A DNA stretch of 64,000 bases from Oegoconia quadripuncta (lineage: Eukaryota; Arthropoda; Insecta; Lepidoptera; Autostichidae). The notes under the pieces were generated by a model. It saw only the letters and a list, made by a program, of their open reading frames with translations, ran no database searches and was not told the origin of the DNA. Positions 10,081-22,404 of this stretch are shown one piece after another. Every line of letters starts with the position of its first letter. Position 1 is the stretch's first letter. Location: contig OX438747.1 in the NCBI GenBank assembly GCA_949316235.1, positions 33,991,601 through 34,055,600 of the forward strand, in the 5' to 3' direction. A program made the translations under genes and the position numbers.

Positions 10081-12136
10081 GAAGACTAGGCTGCATGGAC
10101 TTAGATCCCTTTGCCTACCAATATTGTTGGAGAGACTAAACCAAAAAAAGGATTATTGTCTATGTTGCGCAATTTGTGTCTGTGTGTTACCCATGTGTTG
10201 CCGATCGATAGTCGACTATTATTCTCTCGATGTAAATAGCAATAGCTATTAGCAATAGCATCGACAGTGCGAGAAATTGTAACACTACAGATTATGTAAC
10301 AGGAATGCCCAAATGCTGTCGATAGTATTCTTGATTATTATTATGTCACCCTGTTAATTAGGCTATTTGGTCCATAGGTGACTTAAGTCATCTAGCTGAG
10401 GTGTGAAGAAGGCGGGGGATGCAATAAGCTGACACAGCAGGTGTAGCCAACAATAGATTCAAAGTTTTGGGCAACCATTTAAACAATGACACAGAATTAT
10501 ATAGTAACAATGATTCAATAGTATCGCCATTTCCACGATACTGATTTGTGTCTATTCAATTCATTTATTGCATGACTACCTATATTACAATGATCTTAAC
10601 GTTCCTCTATACTCTGCTTTGAATAATATGTGCTGCAATCTTCTTCTTCAATTTAAGAGCTATGCTCTTGTCGGTGGAGTAACGATGTGCTGCAATACAA
10701 GGACCAAATATGCCCAAATCATAAATCTACATACACCTATTAATATTAGATATTGCGTGATCATAATTAATTATTAATAAGATACGAAATACAACTAAAT
10801 ATTATTATCAATTATCATGACACTATCAATATAAAGTGAGAAAAATAAACGAATTTGAATAGATTTTCTGATAGTTGGTATACCGACTTTTTGCATTTTG
10901 TGGTGCTGTGTTATTGCTGTAACTAAATTAAAAAAAAAACGTTAATGTTTTTTTACATTAACTTACTTAATTTGTATTATTTATTTATGTTAAGGAAAGC
11001 TATAGCCATGTTAAATCACAAATAACAATGGAAATTTATACCTGACGGCTAATAACAGGTTCTCACAGAAATATTGTAGAAAATATAGTCGTCTAATAAA
11101 GCGCTCAGCAAGATCGAACGCTACACATATACTACGTAACTTACATATAGCCAATACCTACCAAAACCAACAAATAAACGATTCAAAGAAACTATTGCTA
11201 ATGATACTCCTCGCAGCAGCAACGCTTGTGTGCAAGAGATCGATATTGAAATAAGTAGTCATATAATAGTTTGTTGAAGCTGTTGCTCGCACGCCACATA
11301 AAGATGTTTTGCTTGTAATTGGATGATACCACAAGGAGCCATATTAAGTTATGCCTCAGAGGCTTATTAGGGGCATTAATATAGAGATGCGATAGAAGTT
11401 CGGGGCAATCTATGAAACCTTGTGCAATTTTTTGTAGAAACGAAAGATGTGCAATTTAGCGACGTTTTGTCAATGGAAGTAGGTGGTATTTTTTACATAG
11501 ATTGACACAGTTATCCGAACGTACCTTATTATGCAGGCTCGTGTTTCAGACTATAGGTACCTATATTATTATAACTGATTGTCGATCCACATCAACTATC
11601 TATAGTTCGGTAACACTATAAAACTAATACATAATAATTATACCTACCTAAAAAAAAATATCGGTCAATAAAGTGATGCCACTACTGTTGCCAGTTTAAC
11701 TAAGATAAATAGGTTAGGTGACTTAATTAGGTAAGGTGGTGCCATCTAGATTGGCTGTTTTGTATGCGACCGATGTGAAGTATCGAGATGCAGAGTCGAA
11801 CGAGATATGTTGCGATAACACCATTTCCAAAGATTTCAAGTAATTAAGCCAACAGGAATTTTTTAAAAAACAAGCAAAACATTAAAATTAAAGAGTTTTG
11901 TTAGAAATTTTAGAATGCTAACACAAAGTGTAAAAGAAAAACATGATTTTAGTCATAATCACGGTTTTCTTTGCATAACTTGTAATTATCGTGTACGAAT
12001 AATATCTTGTTGAAGGCCATCAACAAAACAAAATAAACAAAAATGAGCAAAATTTATAAAAACTGATGAAACGGTCTAGAAAATATCTAATCCAAATCGT
12101 GTGCCGTGAGATAATACTCGGCGGCGGCGGCGGCGG
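10081..12136. other. No gene recognised; short repeat scraps
   Basis: 11275-11390 (TGTTGCTCGCACGCCACA) matches 49470-49560 and is probably an old LINE fragment. A CGG run lies at 12120-12137. Otherwise nothing is supported. Confidence 0.5.
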
Positions 12137-12283
12137 CCCGGAGCCTGATTCTCACATACTCGAGATTTCAATGTCGAACGACATCAATAGGTTTGTCACT
12201 TTTACACACGTATATAAGTGTGAAAGAGATAGACATGCCAATGTCTATCGATAGACAAATGTCGAGTGTGCGAGAATAGTTCG
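12137..12283. repeat. Small MITE with GATTCTC ends
   Basis: Imperfect inverted ends (TGATTCTCACATACTCGA against TCGAGTGTGCGAGAATA) with ATGTCGA words inside. It resembles the ends of the element at 7046-7905. Confidence 0.5.
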
Positions 12284-14040
12284 GCTGGCCCACGGCGCAA
12301 CGCGACGCGGCGCGCATGTCTACTGTATCTGTTTGAAAACAGTTTTCTTTATTTTCGAAAGTCGGTGGTTCCTAGCAAATAATGGAATCTCCTATCCAAC
12401 CCTATTTCTCCTGAACACGTCTTTATTATCCTTTCACTCGCAAGTTACACAAGTATATCTCTAATTTGCTACTTTCATACATTTGGCCACAATCCTCATA
12501 TATGTATCCTTATCTGTAGCGGCCAATATAATTCTTTGATTACAATACATGTATATAAAAATCCCTATGTTCAGTTGACCGGTGTAAGGAGATAGAATAT
12601 CACATCAAAAACATTAATGTAAAAAGAAGCCAACATCTCATTCAGATATCTTAATTGTACATAAAATTGTTACAGAAATATTCATTGAAATCTAGTTCCA
12701 AAGTCAAGTTTCTAGACTACCGCGTTTAAACAAAACCAAACTGCATTATCTCCCATTAATGTATTTTCACAAGATCTTCAAATAAATGACTACAATGCGA
12801 CTTAAGCTGGTGAACAACAATTCTGTAAATGGGGAAGTTGTAGCAAATCTTCATGATTTTGAAATTTTGAAGGTTTTATTATTATTTTAACCTACCACTT
12901 TATTTAAACTATGGCAAGTTTTGTAATAATATTCACCTGAGCTACGAGTTACAACTTGCCAAGTTCCGTTCAGCAGTTTTATCTTTGAGAACTTGGCCTA
13001 CACACTACCGTGCGCTGCGATCATTATTTGCAATTAGTAATCTGTATTAATTCATTTGTCAATTAGAAACTGGTGGTCGAGTAATAAGGCTTATCCATGT
13101 AGAGTATTAAAACATGTTTTAATGAGTCAACAAAAATAATATAATTCATTTGCAATTAGTCTTCCGATATAATTTTGTTGTATTAAATAATAAATCGATA
13201 ACATCAGTACAGCAGCGGGCAAAGAATTGTTATGTCATAAAAAAGGGTTTCAAAATTCAAATGTTTTATTTTACTTACCTGTTGCCCGTAGACGAATCAC
13301 ACCATGTAAAAGCAATTATAATATTAATTAAAACAATTGGAACAACTAAGACAACTACAATCGCAGCAAATACACATAATATGTTATAGAGCAAAAACAA
13401 TAGGACATTTATCATTATTTTTGATTTCAATCACAATGCAACGCACCGCTCTTTATTTCCAAATGATTTCAAAGAGTACATTACTTAGTACTTTTATCGG
13501 TACCACAGAGGATATAGTATTACATGGTATTACGTTTAATCACCACTGTTTCCTTAATAGCAGAGATTGCGTCGCGCGCGTCAAACACGAGGGCTATGGA
13601 CGGGGGTGATGCAGAAAACTGCAATTAATGCGAGTCATCGAAGGGTTACCATATATTTGTATTACATTACCCAACAACCACCCTATGTCCCCACATGCTC
13701 CTAACATTCTATCCCTGGGTTGGTGAATTTGTCACAGATGTGGCGACATGACATTCAATGTTTTCGAGCGCTAACACTGGGCGTACCGAAAAAACTGGAC
13801 TTACTATATAATGCATCCTCCGATTGAATGAAGCATCCTGCGTAGCATGATATTGTTTATCGTCGTAGGAATGTGAGTGGGATAGTTATATATTTCATCT
13901 AAGTGAAAGAGCAGGAAAAATGTTATCTCGCGCATCATAAATATTTATCGTGCGTGTTTAATTAGTTATTGTTCTTTAATCAATATATTTTATGTCATGA
14001 GATATATCACTTGAAACATTACATATTTAACTAAATATGA
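12284..14040. other. No gene recognised
   Basis: The frames at 13150-13389 and 13337-13609 have no domain, compositional signal or splice context. Confidence 0.5.
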
Positions 14041-14044
14041 AAAT

Positions 14045-14740
14045 TACCGCTCATTCACAATACTGCCTCCCCAAAGAAGAACGAGCAAGAAATTCAATGG
14101 TTGATCTTCGAAAGTTTTGGTTTACAATTTATGATTCGATAAAACAAGGAAAAATCAATTTATCAGATTGGTGAGTAAAGTAAAATATTGTATAATCAGA
14201 CTGTATATCACCGAGCGGTCTATATTCATGCTTGTATTTCATCCAAATAATCAGAAATTATATAATAGCCTTTTAGTTCCTGATGGTTCTGAATTTTCAT
14301 AAACGCAAATTTTGAATTTCTACTCGTAAAAAAATTCATTAAAATTAAATGATCTAGAGACTTTACGTTGATGCTAATACAAAACGACTAACAAGAATAG
14401 CAAGTTTATTATTGAAGCATTACATTACATGTCACTATTTTTATTGTGATGCTAATATTAATGTTTTATTCTCACAAGACACTCTGGGGCCTAATACCGC
14501 TCGTTTTTGTAAGACGAAAATACTATTTATGCCCGCGGCATTATTCCACTTTTTTTCTGAATACCGTAATAAGTCATCATGCTATGAAACTAAATTATAT
14601 AAACCTCGCGATTTCCACATCGGTTAAATTATAGCGTGTCGCTTTTATGACAAACACAGCTATACTTTGGGGTTTCGCCAACTTATCAATATGTAGACCC
14701 AATTGCAGTCCTTTATCCAACGTAATGTCTAGGAATAAAG
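14045..14740 (-). repeat. Decayed CR1/Jockey-type LINE 3' fragment
   Basis: The tail phrase CCCAAAGAAGAACGAGCAAG, then GACACTCTGGGGCCTAAT, CGCTCGTTTTTGTAAGAC and CCCGCGGCATTATTCCA follow the order seen at 59285-60190, all minus strand, with many mutations. Confidence 0.6.
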
Positions 14741-14883
14741 TAGTGCTCACGCTTATGAACTAACACATCGTTTTTCCTAAAAACAGTACTACATAGGTAC
14801 TCGTTTGACATTAGATAGGTAGTGAAAATCAAATACTAACACATCGAAAAATCATACTCCGAAATTGAGTATCGGAGTCATAA

Positions 14884-14945
14884 TAAACATGTACCCCGCT
14901 GGGAATCTAACCCGCTACCTGTGTTTTGTAAACTTTATGTTATTT
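14884..14945 (-). repeat. S1 SINE head fragment
   Basis: ACATGTACCCCGCTGGGAATC and the following bases match the tRNA-like head of the S1 copies, reverse orientation. Confidence 0.5.
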
Positions 14946-15403
14946 ATATGACGACCTGTTAACACGGATTCCATACTTGTGAGGCATACACGAGGATACT
15001 ACGCACAAATTAACAGTATAGTATTTTAATTCATTTTGGTAAAAATTCTCCTAAACGTTTCACAGTTTTATCAAATTACCCCTAAAAGTGGGAATTTGTC
15101 ATAATATGGCAAGTAAATATGCAACATCATTATGTAAATCCCCGAACAACTAATAAAGCAATCAACCATTCAAAAAACACTTTTACAAGTGCGAGTTTTG
15201 TTATCCTATTCCTAAAATGTCTAAGATTTCTATTGTTACTTTTCAAGTATTTCTTGCACGACTCCACTGCAAAATATTCCGTATAGGTTATATTGATCGA
15301 AAGGAGATACCATAGAGCGGTTAATATATTTTTTGCGAGAAACACTGAACCTTCTTCTTCTTCATGTTGCACACCTATGTATGCACCTATATGCACGAAA
15401 AAT

Positions 15404-16192
15404 GCACTTCGGTCTTTTTTTTTATTTATTTTTTTCGTCTCGTTCTCTCCTCTAGGAGAAGGCAAAGGGATCTAGCCCACAACAGCCATGTCTTATTTCT
15501 CTTATTTCTTCAGTTTGTAAGTCAGTCTCAGTCAAAACAAGTAATTCGTCGTATACTTGGCGTATACAGAGTCTAGTCACGGTCAAGTCATTCTTCAGTA
15601 AAGTGGCAGAATGCTTTACAAAAGATTTTGGCGGCTTCTTGTGTGAACCCGAAAACTCCGTTACGCACTTTAATTTAAACTTCCCTTCACCTGTACACCA
15701 ACACTAACGTTTGCTGCACAATATTCTGCCATATATTATATTATATTATATTATATTATATTATATTAAGCTATTATATTAAGCTTCAAAAGTTAGAATG
15801 CACAAATTTTAAGACTTATAAAGAAAAATGCTACTTCACTCGCCGAGTTCCCGCCAAAAAGCCCCTTTTTTTTTATTCACTCCTCTCGGAGAAGGCAAAG
15901 ACATCTAAGCCCATACAGCCATGTCTTATTTCTTCAGTTTATATGTCAGTCTCAGTCAAAACAAGTAATTCGTCGTTTACTCGGCGTAAACAGAGAGTAT
16001 TCTTCAGTAAAGTGGCAGAATACTTTACAAAAGATTTTGGCGGCTTCTTGTGGGAACCCGAAAGCTTCGTTACGCACTTTAAAACTTTTGTTGCACAATA
16101 TTCTGCCATTAAGCTTGAAAAGTCAGAATGCACAAATTATTAGAAAATGCAACTTCCCTAACCGAGATCCCGCCAAAAAGCCGCACTTGGTC
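15404..16192 (-). mobile_element. Two S3 SINE-like copies in tandem with shared target duplication
   Basis: Two minus-strand copies (15415-15866 and 15867-16182), each starting at a T run. The pair is flanked by GCACTTCGGTC (15404-15414) and GCACTTGGTC (16183-16192), an 11-base duplication with one base lost. The first copy carries an ATATT microsatellite at 15722-15770. The arrangement fits insertion of a dimer or insertion of one copy at the end of another. Confidence 0.65.
15722..15770. repeat. ATATT pentanucleotide microsatellite
   Basis: About nine direct ATATT units within an S3 copy. Confidence 0.8.
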
Positions 16193-16458
16193 TTTTTTTG
16201 AACGACCAAATACTTTCATAGTGAAAGCACAGAATAATTAATAGTACTGTGAAAGAGAGAAGAGAAGTGCCTAAAATTTTTTTTCAGACGAAGGAACCGA
16301 TTACATTAAACAAAGAAGACGACCTGCGTGTGTGACCCTTCTCTACAAAGTAGTAGTAAATAAAAGTGAAAGTGAAAGTGACCGTCTGCAGGATCTGTGA
16401 TTATTGTGCAGGAAATAAAGAGCTCAATGGTAGGAAATTATTTGTATGATAGACTGTG

Positions 16459-17238
16459 ATGATATGATAGATCTGCTCGAATAATAATAACATTGTGGAA
16501 TTCTGTTGGGTACCGGGGCATTCTGGTATACTCGGAAATGAGTTAGTTGATTCTCTGGCAAAATCATCGGATAATGTTCATCACTGTGATTTCAAAGTGC
16601 CTCACTCAGATTTGGTATTAACACTCAAAGAATCATTGAAGGCTTGGTTCGAAATATACCGAACATATCCAGGCACAGGAATTTTATAACGACTTTGTGC
16701 CGACTCCTTAAAGGTCATTGTAGGGTTCCTGTACATTTATCTAGATTAAAACTAAGCCCTAATTCCATTTGTAATTACTGCTCTTGCGAATATTGTGAGG
16801 TTAACCATTTGTTTTTTGTTTGTTCACAATTCCTTCTGCAACGTCTGCTATTCATTACTCTATGTCAAGATGCCCTAGAATGTAATAAGTTACCCAATAA
16901 CATGAGCTTTTAAAACATAATAGATTGTATCAAATTATTTTTGACTTTGTAAATAATACATTTGTAAAAGTGTAATAACTAGGTTACCTATTGTAATAGG
17001 TACATAAGTTGTGTAGGTACATTTGTTAGGTTTGTAGTTTTATTCCAATTTTTGTAATAAGCTTAGTTTAGATTTTTCTTAACTTGTTTCGTTTTTTTAT
17101 TATTTGTTTTTTGTATTAGCTTAGTTTTCTTTCCATTTTTGTAATAGGATAGAATACTTGTTGTTAATTGTCAATGGTTTAGGCTGATGGCATCTACCAA
17201 AGCCTTAAATAATTAAAAAAAAAAATGATATGATAGAT
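16459..17238 (+). mobile_element. 5'-truncated RNase H-bearing LINE with 14-bp target duplication
   Basis: The insertion spans 16473-17224, ends in an A run and is flanked by ATGATATGATAGAT at 16459-16472 and 17225-17238. It carries the RNase H end of ORF2 and an AT-rich 3' UTR. A shorter copy of the same tail lies at 24697-25000, also with its own duplication. Confidence 0.88.
16495..16913 (+). pseudogene. LINE ORF2 C-terminus: RNase H domain and Cys/His tail
   Basis: The first frame reads CWVPGHSGILGNELVDSLAK, the signature of the RNase H domain at the end of LINE polyproteins. A frameshift near 16680 moves the reading to a second frame, which carries a CNYCSCEYCEVNHLFFVC zinc-knuckle-like tail. 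The 5' truncation and frameshift make it nonfunctional. Confidence 0.8.
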
Positions 17239-17661
17239 TTGAAATAATCGTGGCTTTTTGGCGGGAACTCGGCGAGTGAAGTAGCATTTTTCTTTATAAG
17301 TCTTATAATTTGTGCATTCTAACTTTTGAAGCTTAATAATGGCAGAATATTGTGCAGCAAACGTTAGTGATAGTGTACAAGTGAAGGGAAGTGTAAATTA
17401 AAGTGCGTAACGGAGCTTTCGGGTTCCCACAAGAAGCCGCCAAAATCTTTTGTAAAGCATTCTGCCACTTTACTGAAGAATGACCTGACCGTGACTAGAC
17501 TCTGTATACGCCAAGTATACGACGAATTACTTGTTTTGACTGAGACTGACTTACAAACTGAAGAAATAAGTGAAATAAGACATGGCTGTTATGGGCTAGA
17601 TCCCTTTGCCTTCTCCTAAAGGAGAGAATGAAACAAAAAAAAAAAAAAATTGAAATAATCG
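17239..17661 (+). mobile_element. SINE-like element S3, clean copy with 12-bp target duplication
   Basis: The element at 17251-17649 begins TGGCTTTTTGGCGGG and ends in a run of about 16 A. TTGAAATAATCG flanks it at 17239-17250 and 17650-17661. Length about 400 bp, no coding capacity, and no head that I can match to a tRNA. It sits directly after the LINE insertion ending at 17238. Other copies: 9511-10020, 15404-16192, 58650-59050; a scrap of the head at 40780-40805. Confidence 0.85.
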
Positions 17662-17970
17662 TTTTGACGTGACGATACATATTTATTTATTATTTTATTT
17701 ATTTCACAGAATGCATTTACATACCCTATACTGACTGACGTTATTCCCTGTGATATTGTTTCTGTGGTTATTGCAAAGACATTGGACAGTTATTCTCCGC
17801 TAAAATAGGAGTAATAATATTCCTTGCAGTTATTGTACGTTTTTTGGCAGAAACCTTATCTTGCATTTATCCATCACATCATCCCTTGTGGCACAGAACT
17901 GTGCCACAGCACAGACGTAATATATTGTCATTTCCCGGCAAACAGAATTTTAGTTAAATAAATCCTTATT
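17662..17970 (+). promoter_or_regulatory. 5' flank of the Artemis-like gene
   Basis: About 310 bases between the SINE and the start codon. No TATA element or clear initiator stands out. The 5' UTR and promoter must lie here or further upstream. Confidence 0.3.
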
Positions 17971-18244
17971 ATGGTTACCTTCCCAAGTTCGTTCCATGGT
18001 AGAATCGATGAAATACCAGGCATTTCTGTGGATAACTTCGAGAGACCTAATGAAGTTCAGGCAAGGGCATACTTCCTCAGCCACTGCCATACAGACCACA
18101 CCCAAGGCTTGCATACATGGCCGTTGTTAGAACAATTGAAGATCAGCGAAGCTTCTATTTACATGTCAGTCACTACAGCTGCGGTTATTGAAGATGACAA
18201 AATTTCAGAGGAACTAATGAAATATGTGAAGCCTTTGCCGTTGG
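17971..18244 (+). CDS. Artemis-like gene, exon 1
   Basis: Starts at ATG and ends CCGTTGG before GTATGG, phase 1. Codes for the motif-2 histidines. The frame runs on into the intron until a stop at 18342. Confidence 0.85.
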
Positions 18245-21200
18245 GTATGGTTTTTTGTTTCATATTCATATTCATTTATTTCTTTGTGATACACAGGTAC
18301 AATAATGATGGTAAGAATATAAAGATAGCTGGATCACTGTGATCTACCAAATGGCATTAAAAAAAAACATAATTAAACAATTACAAGTCAACAATACATG
18401 GATTGTTAGTTTTTGTTATGTAGGTATCACACAATTTACAACAAGTACAATTTGCCTGGAAATGCACCACACTCAACTTTTTACCTATGATGGATCATCA
18501 AAACGAAATAAATTAATTAATAATTTGCTGTTTGTTATATATAAACAACAGATATATAAATAACAGACCGAATTTAAGAATTAAGCAGTCAAAAATCAAA
18601 TTAAAAAATGTTTTATTTCGTAAGTTATAAGAATAACATTTGAAATCGTCATGACTTACAGTTATCGCTCATTCACTAGGCAGTCTCCCCAGAGAAGAAC
18701 AAGCAAAAAATAAATTTGCTGTTCATGTCAGCCGTTTACACAAAGTCACTAAGCCATTTAAGGGGCAATGTAATTGGTGTGGCAAATGTGGGACTATGCC
18801 AGCCTCATTGATACCTTTACGTATTCAAACCTCACTCTCTCTTTTCTACATGTCACATCCAGTAAAATTTATACAGACTGACAGCACTCCTACAGAACAC
18901 ATCAGCCAATGCACAGCTGAGCTGTCCATTGCATAGCTCCAATGATTTAATCAAAAGTCATTCTCTAATATCTGCACTCCGGTCACACTCCAATAAAAAG
19001 TGTAACACGTCACCTGGTTGAATTTTTGGTACTTGGACTCAATCACACCTGATGTTAAGTGAAGATGAGGGCGAAGGTGGAAGCATACTGACCCGGAAAC
19101 CCCAACACATTTAGGGGACTGGCTATCTTATCTCTGACAACCAGAACACAACAATGTTATTAACATTGCTGCTTGGCGGCAGATTTAGATAAGATGGTGG
19201 TAGCTAGCCAAGCGGACATTTAAAAGCCCTACCACCAATCACACCAAGTACTTAAACATGTACCCCGCTGGGGATCGAACCCGCGACCTTCGAATCATAA
19301 ACCCAATGTTGTTTATATTGAGCCACGGAGGCGGTTAAAATGAGGAATGTCATGGTTGAGTTGTCACCAAATGTTATACTCCGAAGTCCAGAATTCCATG
19401 CAGTAAGTTATAACAAAAGTTTTGTTTTTGCAGGCCGAACACTAATAACTCTGCCGAGTGTACCAGAGAGAGGCCTAGACGAGCTTTTACTTTATGTAAC
19501 ACTCATACCAGCAGGCCATAGCCTTGGTTCAGTTATGTACTTATTCGAAATTAACACAAAAACCGTACTATTTACTGGAGACTTCCGAATGAGTTCCAAC
19601 GACATATCCAAGCACAAATACTTACATAAGAACGGAGATCCGATTAATTTGGATGCTTTGTATGTTGATACGACATTTATTAATGAGGATTACCAAGATT
19701 TCCCAAAGCGAAGCACCAGTGTAGAGTATGTCGTTGTTGAGATAAAGAAATGGTTGAGTCAGGGTGATAAGTACAAAGTTGCATTACATACGTCAGCTAA
19801 ATATGGTTACGAGTATGTCTACAATGAGATTTATGAGAAATTGGGATTTAAAGTGTATGCAAATGCAAAGAGATGGACCTTTTATAGGTAAGTTGACTTC
19901 CAACACTAAGGCTCTGTTTCACCACCTACTGATAAAGATCCGGATAGTCTATCCAGAAGTTATCTCACAGATAACAAACACATTTCTGTTTCACCACTCT
20001 CCGTTAGTTTTAACTGGCAGATAAAGTGTCATATATCATAACAGTCAATTCAAGTGGTTGATATTTTTTTATCTGACGGATAATTGGAATGTTTTGACAT
20101 GGCGGGTAACTTTAAGAAATTTGCTTTTTGTATGTCGGTAGTATTAGCTTTGTAATCGGGTTGAAAATAAGTTTACATGTAAAATGGATTTACTTGAGTT
20201 TTTGGAAGATGAATTTGATTAATTATGAGAATTTGATTGGATTAATTTTGAGGGTAGGCGCACAAGTAAGACTCATAAATTTATCTGTCAGTGTTATTTA
20301 TTTATAAATAATGTAAAAAAGTATTTTTTCAATATTTCGAAATTAATTTTATAATGTTTATGTGATAACTGTACCTGCTGGCTGATAATTTCTCTTTTCA
20401 CTTAAACACATAAGAAGTAAGTCACTGTCACCATAGTCAGCTGATATTACATCAATATGGACGCCCTCAAGCAAACACTCGAAGACCTGGCTGCACACTT
20501 CAATACTACAATGGCACAGTTCCAGACTGATCTGCAGAAATCAGTACCCACAGCTACCACAACTATTTCATCACTGGCCATAGAGTTTAGTGCATTTAAA
20601 GTGTTTGTTGCAATGGCCTTGAGTAGCCTACAGAAGCAGGTGGAATCCTTCCGTTTGGCAAAATATTTTTCGTCAAATTTTACTTTCCAAAAAACTTATC
20701 GCACAAGTTTCATTTGCCAATTCTATTTCGCATTTTAATCACTTGGTCAAATATTAATTTGGCAACTTTTTACTTGCTCAAGTTTTATTAAGTCAAATAT
20801 ACATTAAGCAAATGCTTTACTTTGTAAAGAAATATATTCCAAAAGTAAGTTTGTTCAAATTAATTTCATATAGGTTACATAGACTAGATTAGAACTGCTA
20901 GAAAGGTGAGTTAGGTTAGAACTGTGACCCCAACAGAGAAGCGCCGGAATTGATTTGTATAATAAATAACAATATATTTATTTAGAAGTTAACCTGTAAA
21001 TTATTTGTCCAAGGTGAAACAAACATCCAAGCAGCAGTATATTTTCTAAATTGGATCTTAATGCAATATTTTGGGAAGACCATGTTATGCCAAACCATAT
21101 TTGACTACATAATACTTGGTAAAATGAAACATTGCCATGTAATTATTTGTTAAACAATAAATTGCTAACTGTAAAATTGCTAAAAGTTGTTTTGCCAAAT

Positions 21201-21902
21201 GAAAATTTTGGGATGTGATACTTTGGGAAACGTTTTTTGCCCAAAAATTAGTAATCCGACGAGAAGACGTTGCGCAGTATCCCGAACACTGCCCATCCGA
21301 GTTGGATTCGCCGATTGACCTCTTTATTGAAATTGGACCGGTCTTGTCCTTAATAGACATACCTACTCGCTTACAACTCTATGGTCACTATCCTCTACAC
21401 CAATTGCTCGTCATCCAATTTAAAAGATTTTAAAATAATCCATTTCTTTTCCAGTAAACAACAGGAGACCATACCAAGCATAACCAACAACATTGACTCA
21501 ACCAGAATTCATATCTGCCAGAACAGAGGCGAAAAGATGTCACATCACAGCTGTTTACCTGAAGATAGCCAAGCTAATTACTTGTACATACATTTCTCCG
21601 CGATGATATGGTCCAACTACGAATTAGATAACTGGACATATCAGAAGCCAACAGCCACGAGGATTAACGTATGTTTTCCTACGCATTGCAGTCGAAATGA
21701 GATCTTGTGTTTCGTCAATTACTTTATGCCAGATAAGGTTGTGGGGTTCCCAAATGCTTACCCGTATACACCAAGGAAAGTGTTGCCGGTTGAGAGTAAA
21801 TATACTCCCAAGAAGAGAAAGATTGCTTCGCCAAATTGTGATAGAGTAAGAGCTGATAGGAAAGTTGATAAGGATGTGCTTAGAAGTATCTTTGATTTGT
21901 GA
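17971..21902 (+). CDS. SNM1/Artemis-like nuclease (three exons)
   Basis: Exons 17971-18244, 19434-19887 and 21455-21902 join in phase to 391 residues. The family is zinc-dependent DNA nucleases; Artemis opens hairpins and trims ends during double-strand break repair in the nucleus. Visible motifs: HCHTDH at 38-43 (motif 2), PAGH with H120 (motif 3), TGD with D141 (motif 4), then the beta-CASP residues D170 in YVDTTF, H262 in RIHIC and H320 in FPTHCS. The fold order is the same as in SNM1C/Artemis. Residues about 355-391 are a short basic tail (KKRK), so the long C-terminal regulatory region of vertebrate Artemis (about 690 residues in all) is absent. Introns are filled with repeats, yet all three exons are open, which argues for a working gene. 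A closely related SNM1 paralogue remains possible. Confidence 0.88.
18245..19433 (+). other. Artemis-like gene, intron 1
   Basis: 1189 bp, GT-AG. Contains a decayed LINE tail at 18655-18785 (GAGAAGAACAAGCAAAAAAT) and an S1 SINE at 19010-19336, which ends less than 100 bases before the acceptor TTTTGTTTTTGCAG. Confidence 0.8.
19010..19336 (-). repeat. tRNA-derived SINE S1
   Basis: Minus-strand copy, full length, with B-box-like GGTTCGATCCCC, inside intron 1 of the nuclease gene. Confidence 0.85.
19434..19887 (+). CDS. Artemis-like gene, exon 2
   Basis: Acceptor TTTTTGCAG, donor GTAAGT. The split glycine codon (G|GC) restores PLPLGRTLITLP across the junction. Codes for motifs 3 and 4 and the first beta-CASP aspartate. 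Confidence 0.88.
20457..20647 (+). pseudogene. Coiled-coil ORF1-like fragment of a LINE
   Basis: The frame reads MDALKQTLEDLAAHFNTTM and then FKVFVAMALSSLQKQVESF, a heptad pattern recalling the coiled-coil ORF1 of many lepidopteran LINEs. It stops making sense at about 20650, where the TTGGCAAAAT repeat begins. Not an exon of the surrounding gene. Confidence 0.45.
20650..21250. repeat. Word-repeat element A
   Basis: Short words such as TTTGGCAAAAT, CATTTGCCAA, TTGGTCAAAT and TTTTGCCAAATG recur many times, in one orientation at the left and largely the reverse at the right. I could not find clear ends or a target duplication. Confidence 0.5.
21455..21902 (+). CDS. Artemis-like gene, exon 3 (last)
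   Basis: Acceptor TTTCTTTTCCAG; one base completes the serine codon AG|T. Codes for the histidines of beta-CASP motifs B and C and the basic end KKRK. Stop TGA at 21900-21902. Confidence 0.87.
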
Positions 21903-22404
21903 TATTGGGGAAAGTTAGCGTCTGTAACTTTCACGATTCGGTGCTAAGCTGTGTAGCGCGGGTGTCCTTTAATTGGCATAATCTAATTGTGCTAATATAA
22001 ATCCGCATAACGGACTTGGCATAACGCAAATGCGCATAATATTAAATCCGCCTAATAATGAAATCACATAATACAAAAACTGCATAATATAAATGTGCAT
22101 ATCATTATCTAGTATAACTTTAATATTTATCAAATCAATTTACATAACATATTACCGAGTACCCATTAAGGCTGTATAAAACTTGCTCATCATATTGTTG
22201 CGAGCGAGCGAGCGAAGCGAGCGAGCAAGATGGGTCGGAGCACCCCGACACTGTTGGTTAGTGTCAGAAGTGGTCAGAAGGTTCGATGTTAGGTTGAACG
22301 TATAATTTAAAAATAGAAGCTTTATTTTAAAACACATTTCACAAGGCGTCTCTCACAATTTTTTCGATTTTTTTTTTATAATAAGGTTATTTTTTTTATA
22401 ATAG

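Larger units (their letters stand above)
19888..21454 (+). other. Artemis-like gene, intron 2
   Basis: 1567 bp, GT-AG. Holds a MITE-like stretch with repeated TTTCACCAC words at about 19905-20100, a LINE ORF1 fragment and a word-repeat element. Confidence 0.75.

Noticed and set aside
12120..12137. CGG repeat as a regulatory site
   Set aside because: Short microsatellite without a neighbouring gene.
20457..20738. Extra exon of the Artemis-like gene
   Set aside because: No splice sites in the right phase; the sequence resembles LINE ORF1, and the exon 2-exon 3 junction is already complete.
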